From the NCBI GenBank assembly GCA_963747535.1, contig CAVVFX010000011.1, forward strand, positions 310,001 to 374,000: a DNA stretch of 64,000 nt. Direction: 5' to 3'. Shown piece after piece: positions 26,885 through 35,482 of this stretch. Origin of the DNA: CAVVFX01 sp963747535. Its GTDB lineage: Bacteria; Acidobacteriota; Terriglobia; Bryobacterales; Bryobacteraceae. Below the pieces are notes generated by a model. It did no database searches. It was given only the letters and a program-made list of their open reading frames with translations, and was not told the origin of the DNA. The position numbers were made by a program, and so were the translations under genes. Position 1 is the first letter of the stretch. Every line of letters starts with the position of its first letter.

Positions 26885-27489
26885 TTGCTCACGCTGAACG
26901 CTATATCTCGCTTCGCCAGACACTCGGCTTCAAGCTGAAAGACCTATCAGGAAACCTCAGCGCATTCGCCCGATTCGCAGACGACCGGGGCGACACACAT
27001 ATTCGCGCTGCCACCGCAGTGGACTGGGCGACAGCGGCTCATTCTCCGCACGCTCGCTATATTCGGCTGCGAGATGTCACGCGCTTGGCCAGGTTCCTGC
27101 ACGCCGAAGATCCGATCCACGAAGTGCCAGCCAACCCATTTCATGCGCCTACGCGCCGTCGCCTGCCCTACATCTACACACCGGCCGAGATTTTGCAGCT
27201 CCTGGAAGGGGCTAATCGGCTTCGCAGAACGTACCCGTTCCGACGTCAAGTCTACGGGACGTTGCTCGGGTTGATTGCCGCGACAGGGCTCCGCATCTCG
27301 GAGGCACTCGACCTCCGATTCTGCGATGTACTGCCTGATGGCGTCCTGCAAATCCGTCGTACCAAGTTTGGTAAGAGCCGCCTGATCCCCCTCCACCCCA
27401 CGGCGGTGAAAGCCCTTGACCAATGTGGAGTTGAAATACGTGAGGGCGCGGATTTCAGCGGCTTCCGTGCGTCAACTCCACATTACTGA
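26878..27489 (+). pseudogene. tyrosine recombinase, second RIT gene, truncated
   Basis: Start ATG 26878 overlaps the first recombinase. About 180 residues fit the RIT second-gene pattern (AERYISLRQTLGFKL, LTPAEILQLL-like YTPAEILQLLEGANRLRR, ATGLRISEALDLRFCD, KFGKSRLIPLHPTAVKALDQ). After that point the sequence switches into foreign DNA containing inverted TGTGGAGTTGA repeats, so the HxxR and Tyr catalytic motifs are lost. Confidence 0.8.
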
Positions 27490-27500
27490 CAACTTCACAT
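27424..27500. repeat. insertion-end-like repeats
   Basis: TGTGGAGTTGA at 27424-27434 is inverted as TCAACTCCACA at 27473-27483. CAACTCCACATTA at 27474-27486 is followed by CAACTTCACATTA at 27490-27502. Clustered short repeats that start with TG are typical of IS21 ends, where the transposase binds several sites; IS21 remnants do lie at 32.7 kb. Confidence 0.5.
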
Positions 27501-28365
27501 TAGTCGATTTGGACTAAACCGCTACGCGGTATTCGGCGGTGCCAGCATTGACCGCACCACCAATGGGGGCTCCATTTCTCTGTGAACTCCATTGCGAAAG
27601 CATGGAATGGCTGCTTTGCAGCACATTCCATTTCGCAAGGAGTTCACATGACACCCCTTCGGCAACGCATGACCGAAGACATGCAGGTGCGGAATCTCGC
27701 ACTGAACACGCAAACGTCCTACGTGCAACAGGTCTCACTGTTTGCGCGGCATTTCAACAAATCGCCTGAGCTGTTGGGTCCGGAGGACATCCGCACCTAT
27801 CAGGTCTTCTTAACCAACGAAAAGAAACTGGCGCCCAGTTCCGTGCTCATCACGGTTTCGGCGCTGCGCTTTCTCTATAGGGTCTCGCTCAAGAAGGATT
27901 GGTCTTTCGAGGACATGATCCCAACGGCGAAGAAACCCCAAAGGTTGCCCGTGATTTTGAGCCCCGAGGAAGTTCTGCAGTTTCTCAGCTCTGTGGGCAG
28001 CACTAAGCAACGCGCGATCTTGACCACCTGTTACGCTGCGGGGCTGCGGATCTCCGAGGCCGTTCACTTGAAGTCCCTCGATATCGACAGCCAACGGATG
28101 GTCATCCGCGTCGAACAGGGAAAAGGCCAGAAGGATCGCTACGTGATGCTGTCGCCCAAATTGCTGGAGACCTTGCGCCGTTACTGGCGGACGGTACGTC
28201 CCAAGGATTGGCTGTTTGAGGGTGACGTGCCCGGCCAACCCATCAACCGAAGTTCCGTCGAATTGGCCTGCCAGAAAGCGCGCCGATGTTCCGGCATCCG
28301 CAAACCCATTACTCCTCATTCCATGCGGCACGCTTCGGCATACTACACCACCTTTCAGAGTTCGT

Positions 28366-30438
28366 TCATTCTAAAGACAATTCCGCCTGATCGGGCGCGG
28401 CCAACGGCAGTTTACGGCCAGAGTGAACCGCCTGAACCCGTGCCTGCACTGCCGGCAATTCCAGGCTCGCTCGAAGGATCACCCATGGTGCACAGTCTAC
28501 AACCTGCGTAGCCGGGAGTACCTTCTCGCGGATAAGCCGCTTGATAACGGTGTTGCTCACTTTGAGTTCTCGCGCCGCCTCCTCCCGTGTTACCCAGCCT
28601 TCCTGTTTCTGGAACGGTTCGATTTTATGATACCCGCGCAAACCAGCGACTCGCGATGCATTCCAGGTCTTGTCCTGCCCAGTTTTGTATCCAAGACGGT
28701 TCAGGATGGCCGCGATCGTCTTATCTGGACATACTTTCGCTAACTCACTTACTAAGTCGATAACGGTTCGCGCCGCACTGCGCCTATGTTTGCCCGTTGG
28801 TGTGCGCTCTACAAATTGTTCGGTATGAACGCCTCCTGCCCAATGCAGGATCAACCGATGATTAGACGATTCTGGCTTACTGTCAACGACAATCTCATTC
28901 AGCACTGTTCGTAGGATTCGCTTCTTCAACGGCAGTGATGCGTTTGGGTGGTTCCACACCGCCTTTACATTGTCACCCAGTTTCATCAACTCCGCTTTCT
29001 GCTGATCGTTGATCGGGGCAGGTCTTTCCCCCATAGCCGTAATCCGTACCTCGAGTTCAGCCACCTGCTGTAGCGCACGATTCCAGCGGGCTTCTAATTC
29101 ACCGGCTACCAAACGATTTTCCGGATCAACGGCATCGAACTGCCGGCGTGCTCGGCTGGCTTCATAGCGCGCTCGCTCCAAAGCCAGTTCCAAGGCCTTC
29201 CTTTTTTCATCATCCTCCGCTTGCACGCCTTCGCTAATTTTGACCGCGGCCTCGATCCCTACCGGCTGAATCGCATCCAGAACGCTGTGAGCCACCACCC
29301 GATCCACACGAAGACTCCCAATGGTCATGCAGGTGCCCGGACCGCGACTCCCTCGATCCCCTCGACAAACGTAGCGCGGCACGCGGCCATCGGTGCCGCC
29401 ATAGGCCACCATCAGCTTTCGTCCACAACGACCGCATCGCAGCAACCCGGATAATAGTGCCGGACCCAGCTTAGCGGCACCGCTTCCCTCACCATCGCTC
29501 CATGCCACATTCGCCTCCAGACGACGTTGATTCTCTAAATACTCCTCCCAACTGATGTACCCCGAATGATGCTCCGCAAGCAATACCTTCCACTCCTTCT
29601 GCGGTTTTCGATAACGGGAGTGTTGACGCGCTCGTCCATCTTCGATCACCGTTCGAGGAGCTGTTTTCCCATAGGCAAAGGCTCCTGCGTAGCAGGGATT
29701 TTTCAACATCTGACGGATTCTTCCACTGCTTGGCAACGCCCAAGTTACCTCGTTGCCTGCCGTGCCTGGCTTTGCGTGTGGCACCAGGATTTGCTCTTCA
29801 CGAAACCAGATCGTCGCTTGCCGGGCACTTCCCAGTTGCTGAAATTTCTGGAACACATTCGCAATCGCCTGTTGGACCTGGCGATCCGGCGTTTTCTCGA
29901 TGCGGCCTTCTTCGGTCCGGACAAATCCAACTGGTACTTCCCACAGTGCAAAACCGCGTTTGACCTTTTGCTCAAAGGCTTCGCGCGCGCGTTGTCGTAG
30001 CAGGCCCAGTTCAAACTCCGCCATGGAACCTTTTAGACCCAGCAACAAGCGATCATTCAGCGATCGTGGATCATAGATGCCATCACTATCGACCAGCAAG
30101 GTCTCGGCGAGTGCGCACAAGTCGACCAGATGATGCCAGTCTCGATTGTTGCGCGCCAGGCGCGATGCCTCTAAAGCGAACACTGCCCCTGCCAGTCCCT
30201 GGCAGACTGACGCCAATAGACGACCGAAACCTGGTCGCTCTTGCGCGCCACTACCGGATCTCCCCAAGTCATCATCGATCACAATGACTTTGGCAAACCC
30301 CAGTTGCCTGGCCCGCTCCGCCAGTGCGTACTGCCGTTCCTTACCTTCCAAATGATTGCGTACCTGATGTGGGGTCGATTGCCGGACATATATATAGGCT
30401 CCACGCTCCAGGTGATGTGCGCTAATCTTGTCGCTCAT
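28366..30438 (-). CDS. large serine recombinase
   Basis: Recombinase of 690 residues. The resolvase catalytic domain carries the nucleophile serine in YVRQST near residue 21 and arginines in ALEASRLARNNRDW. The recombinase domain (about 170-300) includes VPVGFVRTEEGRI and NPCYAGAFAYG. A zinc beta-ribbon near 340-380 has cysteines in LLRCGRCGRKL and YVCRGDRG-GTC. A coiled coil follows (about 420-500), and a C-terminal extension holds GWVTREEAARELKVSNTVIK, a helix-turn-helix. All catalytic parts look intact. The start overlaps the end of the small accessory ORF by 17 bp, suggesting coupling. It would excise or insert the element that carries it. Confidence 0.92.
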   Translation of the reverse strand: MSDKISAHHLERGAYIYVRQSTPHQVRNHLEGKERQYALAERARQLGFAKVIVIDDDLGRSGSGAQERPGFGRLLASVCQGLAGAVFALEASRLARNNRDWHHLVDLCALAETLLVDSDGIYDPRSLNDRLLLGLKGSMAEFELGLLRQRAREAFEQKVKRGFALWEVPVGFVRTEEGRIEKTPDRQVQQAIANVFQKFQQLGSARQATIWFREEQILVPHAKPGTAGNEVTWALPSSGRIRQMLKNPCYAGAFAYGKTAPRTVIEDGRARQHSRYRKPQKEWKVLLAEHHSGYISWEEYLENQRRLEANVAWSDGEGSGAAKLGPALLSGLLRCGRCGRKLMVAYGGTDGRVPRYVCRGDRGSRGPGTCMTIGSLRVDRVVAHSVLDAIQPVGIEAAVKISEGVQAEDDEKRKALELALERARYEASRARRQFDAVDPENRLVAGELEARWNRALQQVAELEVRITAMGERPAPINDQQKAELMKLGDNVKAVWNHPNASLPLKKRILRTVLNEIVVDSKPESSNHRLILHWAGGVHTEQFVERTPTGKHRRSAARTVIDLVSELAKVCPDKTIAAILNRLGYKTGQDKTWNASRVAGLRGYHKIEPFQKQEGWVTREEAARELKVSNTVIKRLIREKVLPATQVVDCAPWVILRASLELPAVQARVQAVHSGRKLPLAAPDQAELSLE

Positions 30439-30601
30439 CTGGCTGCCTCCCTTCGTCTTTGTTCAGAACGCTTGCCAGTAGCTCCTTCCAAAGAGTCCGG
30501 CAGCGTTCCCGCACCGCCTCCGGCAGCTTCATCCAAATCTCCTCGTCTTCGAAGCGAAGCTCCCGCTGTTGGGTGCTCGGCTTTTGGCTGCTGCGCATCA
30601 T
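30422..30601 (-). CDS. small accessory protein of the serine-recombinase element
   Basis: About 59 residues from ATG 30601 (or 30598), preceded by GGAGG. It is charged and helical: QRELRFEDEEIWMKLPEAVR then CRTLWKELLASVL, ending EGRQPDERQD. Proteins with this pattern precede the serine recombinase in related elements. Function unknown; its stop overlaps the recombinase start. Confidence 0.65.
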   Translation of the reverse strand: MMRSSQKPSTQQRELRFEDEEIWMKLPEAVRERCRTLWKELLASVLNKDEGRQPDERQD

Positions 30602-30902
30602 CCTGCCCTCCTCTTGCGGATTGTCCACAACTGGTCGGGCTTGGTGTGGTCTGAGATTGACTATCGATGAGCCGCCGCAAATCGACGAGGGCACTCAGCT
30701 TGATCCGGGGCTCGGGTTCCAGCGGCAGTTGTTCACAGATCTCCGGGCTCAACATCCATTCGGCTATCGCGAGCTGCGAACCATCCGGCAATCGCACAAT
30801 CAATACCGCAGCAGTATCTGGCCGAAGATAGCGAACGAGTTCGACCTCAACTCCATGCTGCGGATGATAGCGATAGCAGATTTTTGCGGAACAAGAATCA
30901 TG
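30435..30902 (-). CDS. DUF5372-like accessory protein
   Basis: The frame carries ICYRYHPQHGVEVELVRYLR then VLIVRLPDGSQLAIAEWMLS and KLSALVDLRRLIDSQ, matching the DUF5372 pattern seen next to IS-borne recombinases. The N-terminal start is unclear: no ATG, GTG or TTG occurs in frame between the insertion junction and ICYRYHP, so it may start at a rare codon or have lost its start on insertion. The frame then runs on through the small accessory gene in another phase, so the true C-terminus is probably upstream of 30600 and a stop may have been lost. Confidence 0.5.
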   Translation of the reverse strand, partial: HDSCSAKICYRYHPQHGVEVELVRYLRPDTAAVLIVRLPDGSQLAIAEWMLSPEICEQLPLEPEPRIKLSALVDLRRLIDSQSQTTPSPTSCGQSARGGQDDAQQPKAEHPTAGASLRRRGDLDEAAGGGAGTLPDSLEGATGKRSEQRRREAAR

Positions 30903-31137
30903 AGCATTACGAAAACGTCTTGCGCCACGCCTTCGCAGTGCACCTGCTAGAATCTGGGACCGATGTTCGCACCATCCAGCTTCTGATGGGCCATCGTAGC
31001 CTGGCGACCACCGCCCGATACCTGCGAATTGCCACCAGCAAGGTGTGTTCGACATCGAGTCCGCTCGATCTGCTCCCTCATCCCGTACCCGTTGAGTCCG
31101 CACCCGGCACGCCTCAGCACTTCTGAGCGCCGGGCCC

Positions 31138-32343
31138 GTGGATCGTCCGAAGCTGGAAGTGGCGGACGTATTCCGCCGCTACGGAGAAGCTTATCGACAA
31201 CAACATGGCGCGTCGATGTCAGCGGGACAGCGCCGCGTCATGACCGCCATCGAGGTGTGTCGCACGTCAGTTCTCGGCGGCCACCTCGAACGCTGCGATC
31301 AGTGCGCGTATGAACGCAACGCGTACAATAGCTGCGGCGATCGACACTGCCCCAAATGCCAATGTCTGGCGAGGGCGCAATGGATCGAGGACCGGCAAAC
31401 CGAGCTTTTGGATATCCCCTATTTTCATGTGGTCTTTACGGTGCCGAAAGAGATCGCCGCGATTGCTTACCAGAATAAGGAGGTCGTCTACAGCATCCTC
31501 TTCCAGGCCACGGCAGAAACCCTGAAGACCATCGCGGGCGACCCCAAGCATCTGGGTGCCGAGATCGGTTTCTTCGCCGTCTTACACACCTGGGGACAAA
31601 ATCTCCAGGTTCATCCCCATCTGCACTGCGTGGTTCCCGGCGGAGGGTTGTCACCCGATGGCCAGCAGTGGATCCCGTGCGGGCCGCGTTTCTTTCTCCC
31701 CGTCCGGGTTCTCTCCGCTCTGTTCCGTCGCCTATTTCTGGAGTCCTTGCGGAAGGCGTACGATGCCGGCAAATTACAGTTCTTCTCCGCCTTGGAGTCC
31801 TTGCGCGACAGAAACGCCTTCTGCCAACTTCTGGCCAAAATGAAAGCCTACAAGTGGGTGGTATACGCCAAGCGTCCATTCGCTGGCCCTGAGCAAGTGC
31901 TCGATTACGTGGGCCGCTATACCCACCGCGTGGCCATCTCCAACAACCGTCTGCTCGATATCGAAAACGGTCGAGTCCGCTTTCAGTGGAAGGACTATCG
32001 TCACGGCGATCAGTCTAAAACCATGACCTTGTCAGCCGACGAGTTCATTCGGCGTTTTCTATTTCATGTGCTACCGGATGGATTCCAACGCATTCGCTAC
32101 TACGGTTTCTTGGGCAACCGCTATCGTCGGGACAAACTGGAGCAGTGTCGCCGCCTCCTCGGCATGCCGACTCCCACCGATCAGACCAACACGCCGGAGC
32201 AAGACTACCGAGATCGCTACGAAGAATTCACCGGCCAGTCGCTGCACCAATGCCCGAAGTGCAGCCTGGGCCGCATGTTGGTGGTTATGATCTTGCCGCG
32301 GTCGCCTTGCAAGTTTGTGGGGATGGCCACAGATTCGTCATGA
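31138..32343 (+). CDS. IS91-family transposase
   Basis: Transposase of 401 residues, full length, starting with GTG at 31138. The N-terminal zinc-binding region (CDQCAYERNAYNSCGDRHCPKC) is followed by the HUH motif in HPHLHCVVPGGGL near residue 165. The catalytic tyrosine region is YVGRYTHRVAISNNRLL near residue 260. A C-terminal CPKC completes the zinc motif pattern. This enzyme performs single-strand nicking and rolling-circle-type transposition. It begins 12 bp after the tyrosine recombinase remnant, so the two were probably coexpressed. It appears intact. Confidence 0.93.
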   Translation: MDRPKLEVADVFRRYGEAYRQQHGASMSAGQRRVMTAIEVCRTSVLGGHLERCDQCAYERNAYNSCGDRHCPKCQCLARAQWIEDRQTELLDIPYFHVVFTVPKEIAAIAYQNKEVVYSILFQATAETLKTIAGDPKHLGAEIGFFAVLHTWGQNLQVHPHLHCVVPGGGLSPDGQQWIPCGPRFFLPVRVLSALFRRLFLESLRKAYDAGKLQFFSALESLRDRNAFCQLLAKMKAYKWVVYAKRPFAGPEQVLDYVGRYTHRVAISNNRLLDIENGRVRFQWKDYRHGDQSKTMTLSADEFIRRFLFHVLPDGFQRIRYYGFLGNRYRRDKLEQCRRLLGMPTPTDQTNTPEQDYRDRYEEFTGQSLHQCPKCSLGRMLVVMILPRSPCKFVGMATDSS

Positions 32344-32612
32344 TCCTTTTACTGCTTCTAACTCGTGACCGATGGGCTTGGCAGTGCCAATGCGGCGCCG
32401 GAGCATCGCTCGTTGGCGTGGTCCTGTGTAGATTACCGTTCAATACCAGCGCACTTACGGACTTCCGAGCGAATTCACTCCATCCAGATCGTCGTTTGCG
32501 AGTGGTTAAGACCTCTCCTTATTTGAAGAACCTCCACCTCCGATCCCCTCGGTGCCAGGCACACCATTCAATACCCATAGCCCGGCCTGTCGTGAAGCGG
32601 TTTAGTCCAATC

Positions 32613-32692
32613 CATTTTTAGCTCACCGTCGCGGCGATCGGCTTTCACGCGGCTCCCGGGGTGCGCGGCGCCGCGCCGCCAAGCTAAAAATG
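32613..32692. repeat. 11-bp inverted repeat beside the IS91-like end
   Basis: CATTTTTAGCT at 32613-32623 is inverted as AGCTAAAAATG at 32682-32692, flanking a very GC-rich core. It sits between the IS91-like right end and the IstB fragment and may be another insertion scar. Confidence 0.45.
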
Positions 32693-32711
32693 CTCTGCAT
32701 AATGTTGAGCT

Positions 32712-32953
32712 CAACATTAATCGACGAGTTCGGTTATTTGAATTTGAAACCCGAGCACTGCAACATCTTCTTCAAATTGATGGAGGAGCGCTACCGCCGG
32801 CGGCCGACCATCATTACAACCAACCTGGAATACGACGAGTGGCCCAACTTTTTAGGCAACAAGGCCATGGTGGAAGCGCTGCTGAGCCGGTTGCGGCATT
32901 ACTGCCACACCATCCGCATTGACGGTCCTCCATTGCGCGAGCCACAAGGCTGA
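32712..32953 (+). pseudogene. istB: IS21 IstB helper ATPase, C-terminal fragment
   Basis: The frame reads LIDEFGYLNLKPEHCNIFFK then LMEERYRRRPTIITTNLEYD, ALLSRLRHYCHTIRIDGPPL, the C-terminal third of IstB from the Walker B Asp-Glu onward. The P-loop is missing. It was cut by the rearrangement that placed the IS91-like element here. Confidence 0.88.
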
Positions 32954-32968
32954 GATGGAGAGAATCAC

Positions 32969-33337
32969 ATGGATCAGGCCGTCGTCACTCGGGATGAATA
33001 TATTCAGCGAGTGCTAAATACCTATCGTGTAACGCCGGGCACATCGGGAGTGATCCGCCGCCCGGACCGTCTTCTGGCCGAGCAATGGCATGCGCGCGGG
33101 ATACCGTTGAGCATTGCGGAAAACGCCATGGTATTGGCCGTCTTCCGCCGGCTTTTCCGCGCACCAGGCCTTCCGCCGCTCAACACCATTCAATCCTTGG
33201 CCTACTTTTCGCCGGTAATCGAAGAAATTCTCCAACTCCGCATCAGCCCTCAGTACTTCGAGTACGCAAGGATAAAGATCAAGCGCTTCCTCGCGAACCG
33301 CCCCGACTCTCTCGCCGCACGCCTGCCCCACCGATGA
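32969..33337 (+). CDS. conserved small protein next to IstB
   Basis: Protein of 122 residues, 15 bp after the IstB fragment and in the same direction, with GGAGAG before its ATG. Sequence features: RDEYIQRVLNTYRVTPGTSG, VIRRPDRLLAEQWHARGIPL, AENAMVLAVFRRLFR and IQSLAYFSPVIEEIL. I have the impression that proteins of this pattern often follow IstB in acidobacterial IS21 elements, as a third element gene. It has no known role; the helical first half could bind DNA. It looks intact, unlike its partner. Confidence 0.6.
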   Translation: MDQAVVTRDEYIQRVLNTYRVTPGTSGVIRRPDRLLAEQWHARGIPLSIAENAMVLAVFRRLFRAPGLPPLNTIQSLAYFSPVIEEILQLRISPQYFEYARIKIKRFLANRPDSLAARLPHR

Positions 33338-33353
33338 TGTAAACCCACCCCAC

Positions 33354-33425
33354 ACGCCCTTCGGCGTGGATGATGTTTTATTCTCAACCTACAAAAGCAA
33401 ACTCGCCTTCGGCGTGGATGATGTC
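33354..33425. repeat. direct repeat with UUCG-type hairpins
   Basis: CTTCGGCGTGGATGATGT occurs at about 33359-33376 and 33408-33425, 49 bp apart, each next to a short CGCC-TTC-GGCG stem. A third related TGATGTAAACCC lies at 33334. They may be transposase-binding repeats at an IS21 right end. Confidence 0.5.
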
Positions 33426-33493
33426 AGGAGGATCTCCCGCTTTCTCGTTCCCCATCGTGTTCTCGGCCTGGGTCACTTCAGGCAAGCAATAAT

Positions 33494-34020
33494 GGAGCAC
33501 TTTTGCCGAGCGCCGAAGGTCAGGCAAGCCTATACCAATTTGGTGCTGGGCAGCATGCTGCGAGATGTTCGCGAAATACTGCGGGTTCAACCACCGGGAC
33601 CAGTACGAATTTGTTCTCCTGGTTATGGGCGGACACCCCCCAAATACCGACCCGCGCGATAGCACCTCACTGTACAATTCCGCATGCTACCCGCGCGGTG
33701 AGCGTGGCTTCCTTCCCACCCTGCAGCAATGCGTGCCGACCGCCAAGTCCGTTTCTTACAGCGGTAGCGACGTAAAAACCGTGAACGCTGTTGATCAGGA
33801 ACCAGAGCGACGGTTTTCGGAGACAGCAATGAAGACATTCCTCGATGGGAACCGGATCATGATCTACGGCAGCGGTAACCACGCCTGCCTTTTGACTGGA
33901 TACCGCACTCAAGGTGACAAGGTAGTCTTCATCGCGGTAGACCCAGAAGCCGGTGGTCCGGTCCCGATCTCTTGGCTGGACTTCAATACCGCTGATTGGA
34001 TCGTATACAAGCCTAAGTAA
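33494..34020 (+). pseudogene. papain-like (C39-type) cysteine peptidase, N-terminus lost
   Basis: The frame reads IWCWAACCEMFAKYCGF around 33535, a classic C39/papain-like nucleophile helix. The histidine follows in YGSGNHACLLTGY near 33870 and the Asp/Asn in AVDPEAGGPVPISWLDF near 33945, in the right order and spacing. A stop lies just upstream of the cysteine helix with no start codon in between, so signal peptide and N-terminus are gone or frameshifted. The family contains secreted peptidases and peptidase-like toxins. Its position beside IS21 repeats suggests truncation by insertion. Confidence 0.65.
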
Positions 34021-34971
34021 CTGGCTCACTTTTGGAGCTTCTTCTTGCAGGACCTGAGAAGGAAGTTTCGACGGGCTGCATGCGCTGGTACGCGATCATC
34101 TCCAGTTGGAGGCCTTCGCGGGCCACCTTTACCTGTTTGCCAACAAGAGACGGGACCGGGTGAAGATTTTGTATTGACTGGCACTGCGGGATCTATGTGA
34201 ACTCGAGTTCGAGTAATGCGTTGCTTTCGAGTGTTGCGATCCGCTGGGCGCTGGGGAAGTCGAAGCGCGACGAGCAGTCCACTTTCTTCCTATTTCCCGC
34301 CATAAGGTAAATTCCGCCGTCTCCAAGGGATCGCCTTTTATCACCACCTTGTCGCCCGGCAGTAAAACATTCGGATTCTTTCGCTCGTTCTTCAGCTCGG
34401 CGGCTATTGCTCCGGGCGACTACTCCCTCCACGTTACGATCGGCGGCGCGGTTAGCAATCAGTCGCTCGTGAGCGTCTCCCAATGAGTGACTCGGAAGGC
34501 AAGAGTATCTGATTCGCCGCAGGCAGGGGGTCGGAAACCTGCACAAGCCATATCGGTTTTCTGGCCAATCGAGCGCGCGGTCGGGCGAGCGGCTGCGTTA
34601 ACCAAACGTTCAACCCTCAGCAGAGACTCTGAGACGCACACGCTGAGAGGCCAAATGGGCCTGGGAAGAGGTGGACCGGGTTCAGCCGACGGATACTCGC
34701 GGCAAGCTTTGAGAGGACCGCCTTCCCGCAGTATTGGCCATTTCTAGCAAGTCGCCCTCGCCCCGCTGTCAACCAGAAGGCCAGAGAGTTCGACGTCGGA
34801 GCTATCTGCCTCGGCAAATGGATTTCGCGCAGAGGACCTTTTGGTTAACACCCAGTTGTTTGAGGCGGTTGTGTCTCCGAATACTCTCCGCCTTGTAAAC
34901 TGACCCGGAACTTCGGCCAGCCGGCAGCGATGGGCAACGGTTACTCAATTGCAGCCGACTCAGCCGGAGTG
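34021..34971. other. decayed stretch
   Basis: No intact gene. On the minus strand about 34260-34410 reads AELKNERKNPNVLLPGDKVV, similar to the end of acidobacterial LysM-like domains, in a frame that soon loses sense. Elsewhere only chance frames are seen. Confidence 0.35.
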
Positions 34972-35050
34972 ATCGGCATAGGGGCGGCGGTCCCCCGCCG
35001 CCCCCTGCCCCACACTACCGTGCGTAGGGGTCCGTACACGGCGGTTCGAG
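34972..35050 (-). other. probable group II intron 3'-end remnant
   Basis: On the minus strand the order GAACCGCCGTGTACGGACC, CTACGCACGGTAGTGTG, then a GC hairpin GGGCGGCGG/CCGCCGCCC and CCTATGCCGAT resembles the segment downstream of the reverse-transcriptase stop, through domain V, in bacterial group II introns. No reverse transcriptase is present. The call rests on remembered consensus, not on an alignment. Confidence 0.4.
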
Positions 35051-35482
35051 AAAGTTAATCTAACACTCCTCGATCAACGACGGAAGACCGAGCGATTTTG
35101 AAGTAGGCGTTGGAAAGCCAACAGATAGGGCTTTGGCCTTCGCGAGGTACCACGTGCCGATTCCGACGATGTGAATAACCGATTCGGGGCTGATGTGAAT
35201 AATTGCGGATTCCGGCGAAGGAAATAAGCATTCCGATCTGAAATCGATAATGATGAGCGCGGCGGGACGCTGAGTAGTTTCATCTTGCAGGATTGATCGA
35301 CATGAGTCAAGAAAAATCGGGTTTTCAGGTTGGCTCCGGTAGCTTCTCAAGGCTACAGTAGGACTGATTAGCCAGGGTTGGGGTGCAGGGGAAGGGGGCG
35401 GCAGTTGAGCCCCTTTCTCCTGCATCCAGCACTCAGTGACCTGCGGCGATGTGGATGCTTCCCCTCCTGGCAACTTTTACTA

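Larger units (their letters stand above)
28332..30920 (-). mobile_element. serine-recombinase element nested in the tyrosine recombinase gene
   Basis: About 2.6 kb of DNA interrupts the recombinase. The junctions carry imperfect direct repeats: GCGGCACGCTTCGGCA near 28325 and GCGCCACGCCTTCGCA near 30915. That is what attL/attR of a serine recombinase inserting at a short core could look like. It encodes, on the minus strand, a DUF5372-like protein, a 60-residue accessory protein and a 690-residue serine recombinase, which is the known gene order of a class of recombinase-bearing insertion elements in Acidobacteriota and Planctomycetes. No terminal inverted repeats were seen. Exact ends are uncertain by a few bases. 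Confidence 0.8.
27648..31126 (+). pseudogene. IS91-associated tyrosine recombinase split by an insertion
   Basis: The first part (27648 to about 28331, ATG after AAGGAG) carries the SAM-like N-domain (NLALNTQTSYVQQVSLFAR), AAGLRISEAVHLKSLDI with the first catalytic Arg, and GKGQKDRYVMLSP with the Lys. It ends at PHSMRHA. The second part (about 30921-31126) resumes with AFAVHLLESGTDVRTIQLLM then GHRSLATTARYLRI, containing the GH and Tyr motifs. Joined, they give one normal recombinase of about 300 residues. The break lies inside the HxxR box, so the gene is inactivated unless the insert excises precisely. Confidence 0.88.
27509..32610 (+). mobile_element. IS91-like composite element with 15-bp terminal inverted repeats
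   Basis: TTGGACTAAACCGCT at 27509-27523 recurs inverted at 32596-32610. Between them lie a tyrosine recombinase gene and a complete IS91-type HUH transposase, the arrangement of the IS91-subgroup that carries an integrase gene in front of the transposase. The integrase is interrupted by an inserted serine-recombinase element (about 28332-30920). Without it the element would be near 2.5 kb. Classical IS91 members lack terminal inverted repeats, so the 15-bp repeats are notable. Confidence 0.75.

Noticed and set aside
33354..33425. Spaced direct repeats considered as a CRISPR array
   Set aside because: Only two full units, an 18-bp repeat, and no cas genes; they fit IS-end repeats better.
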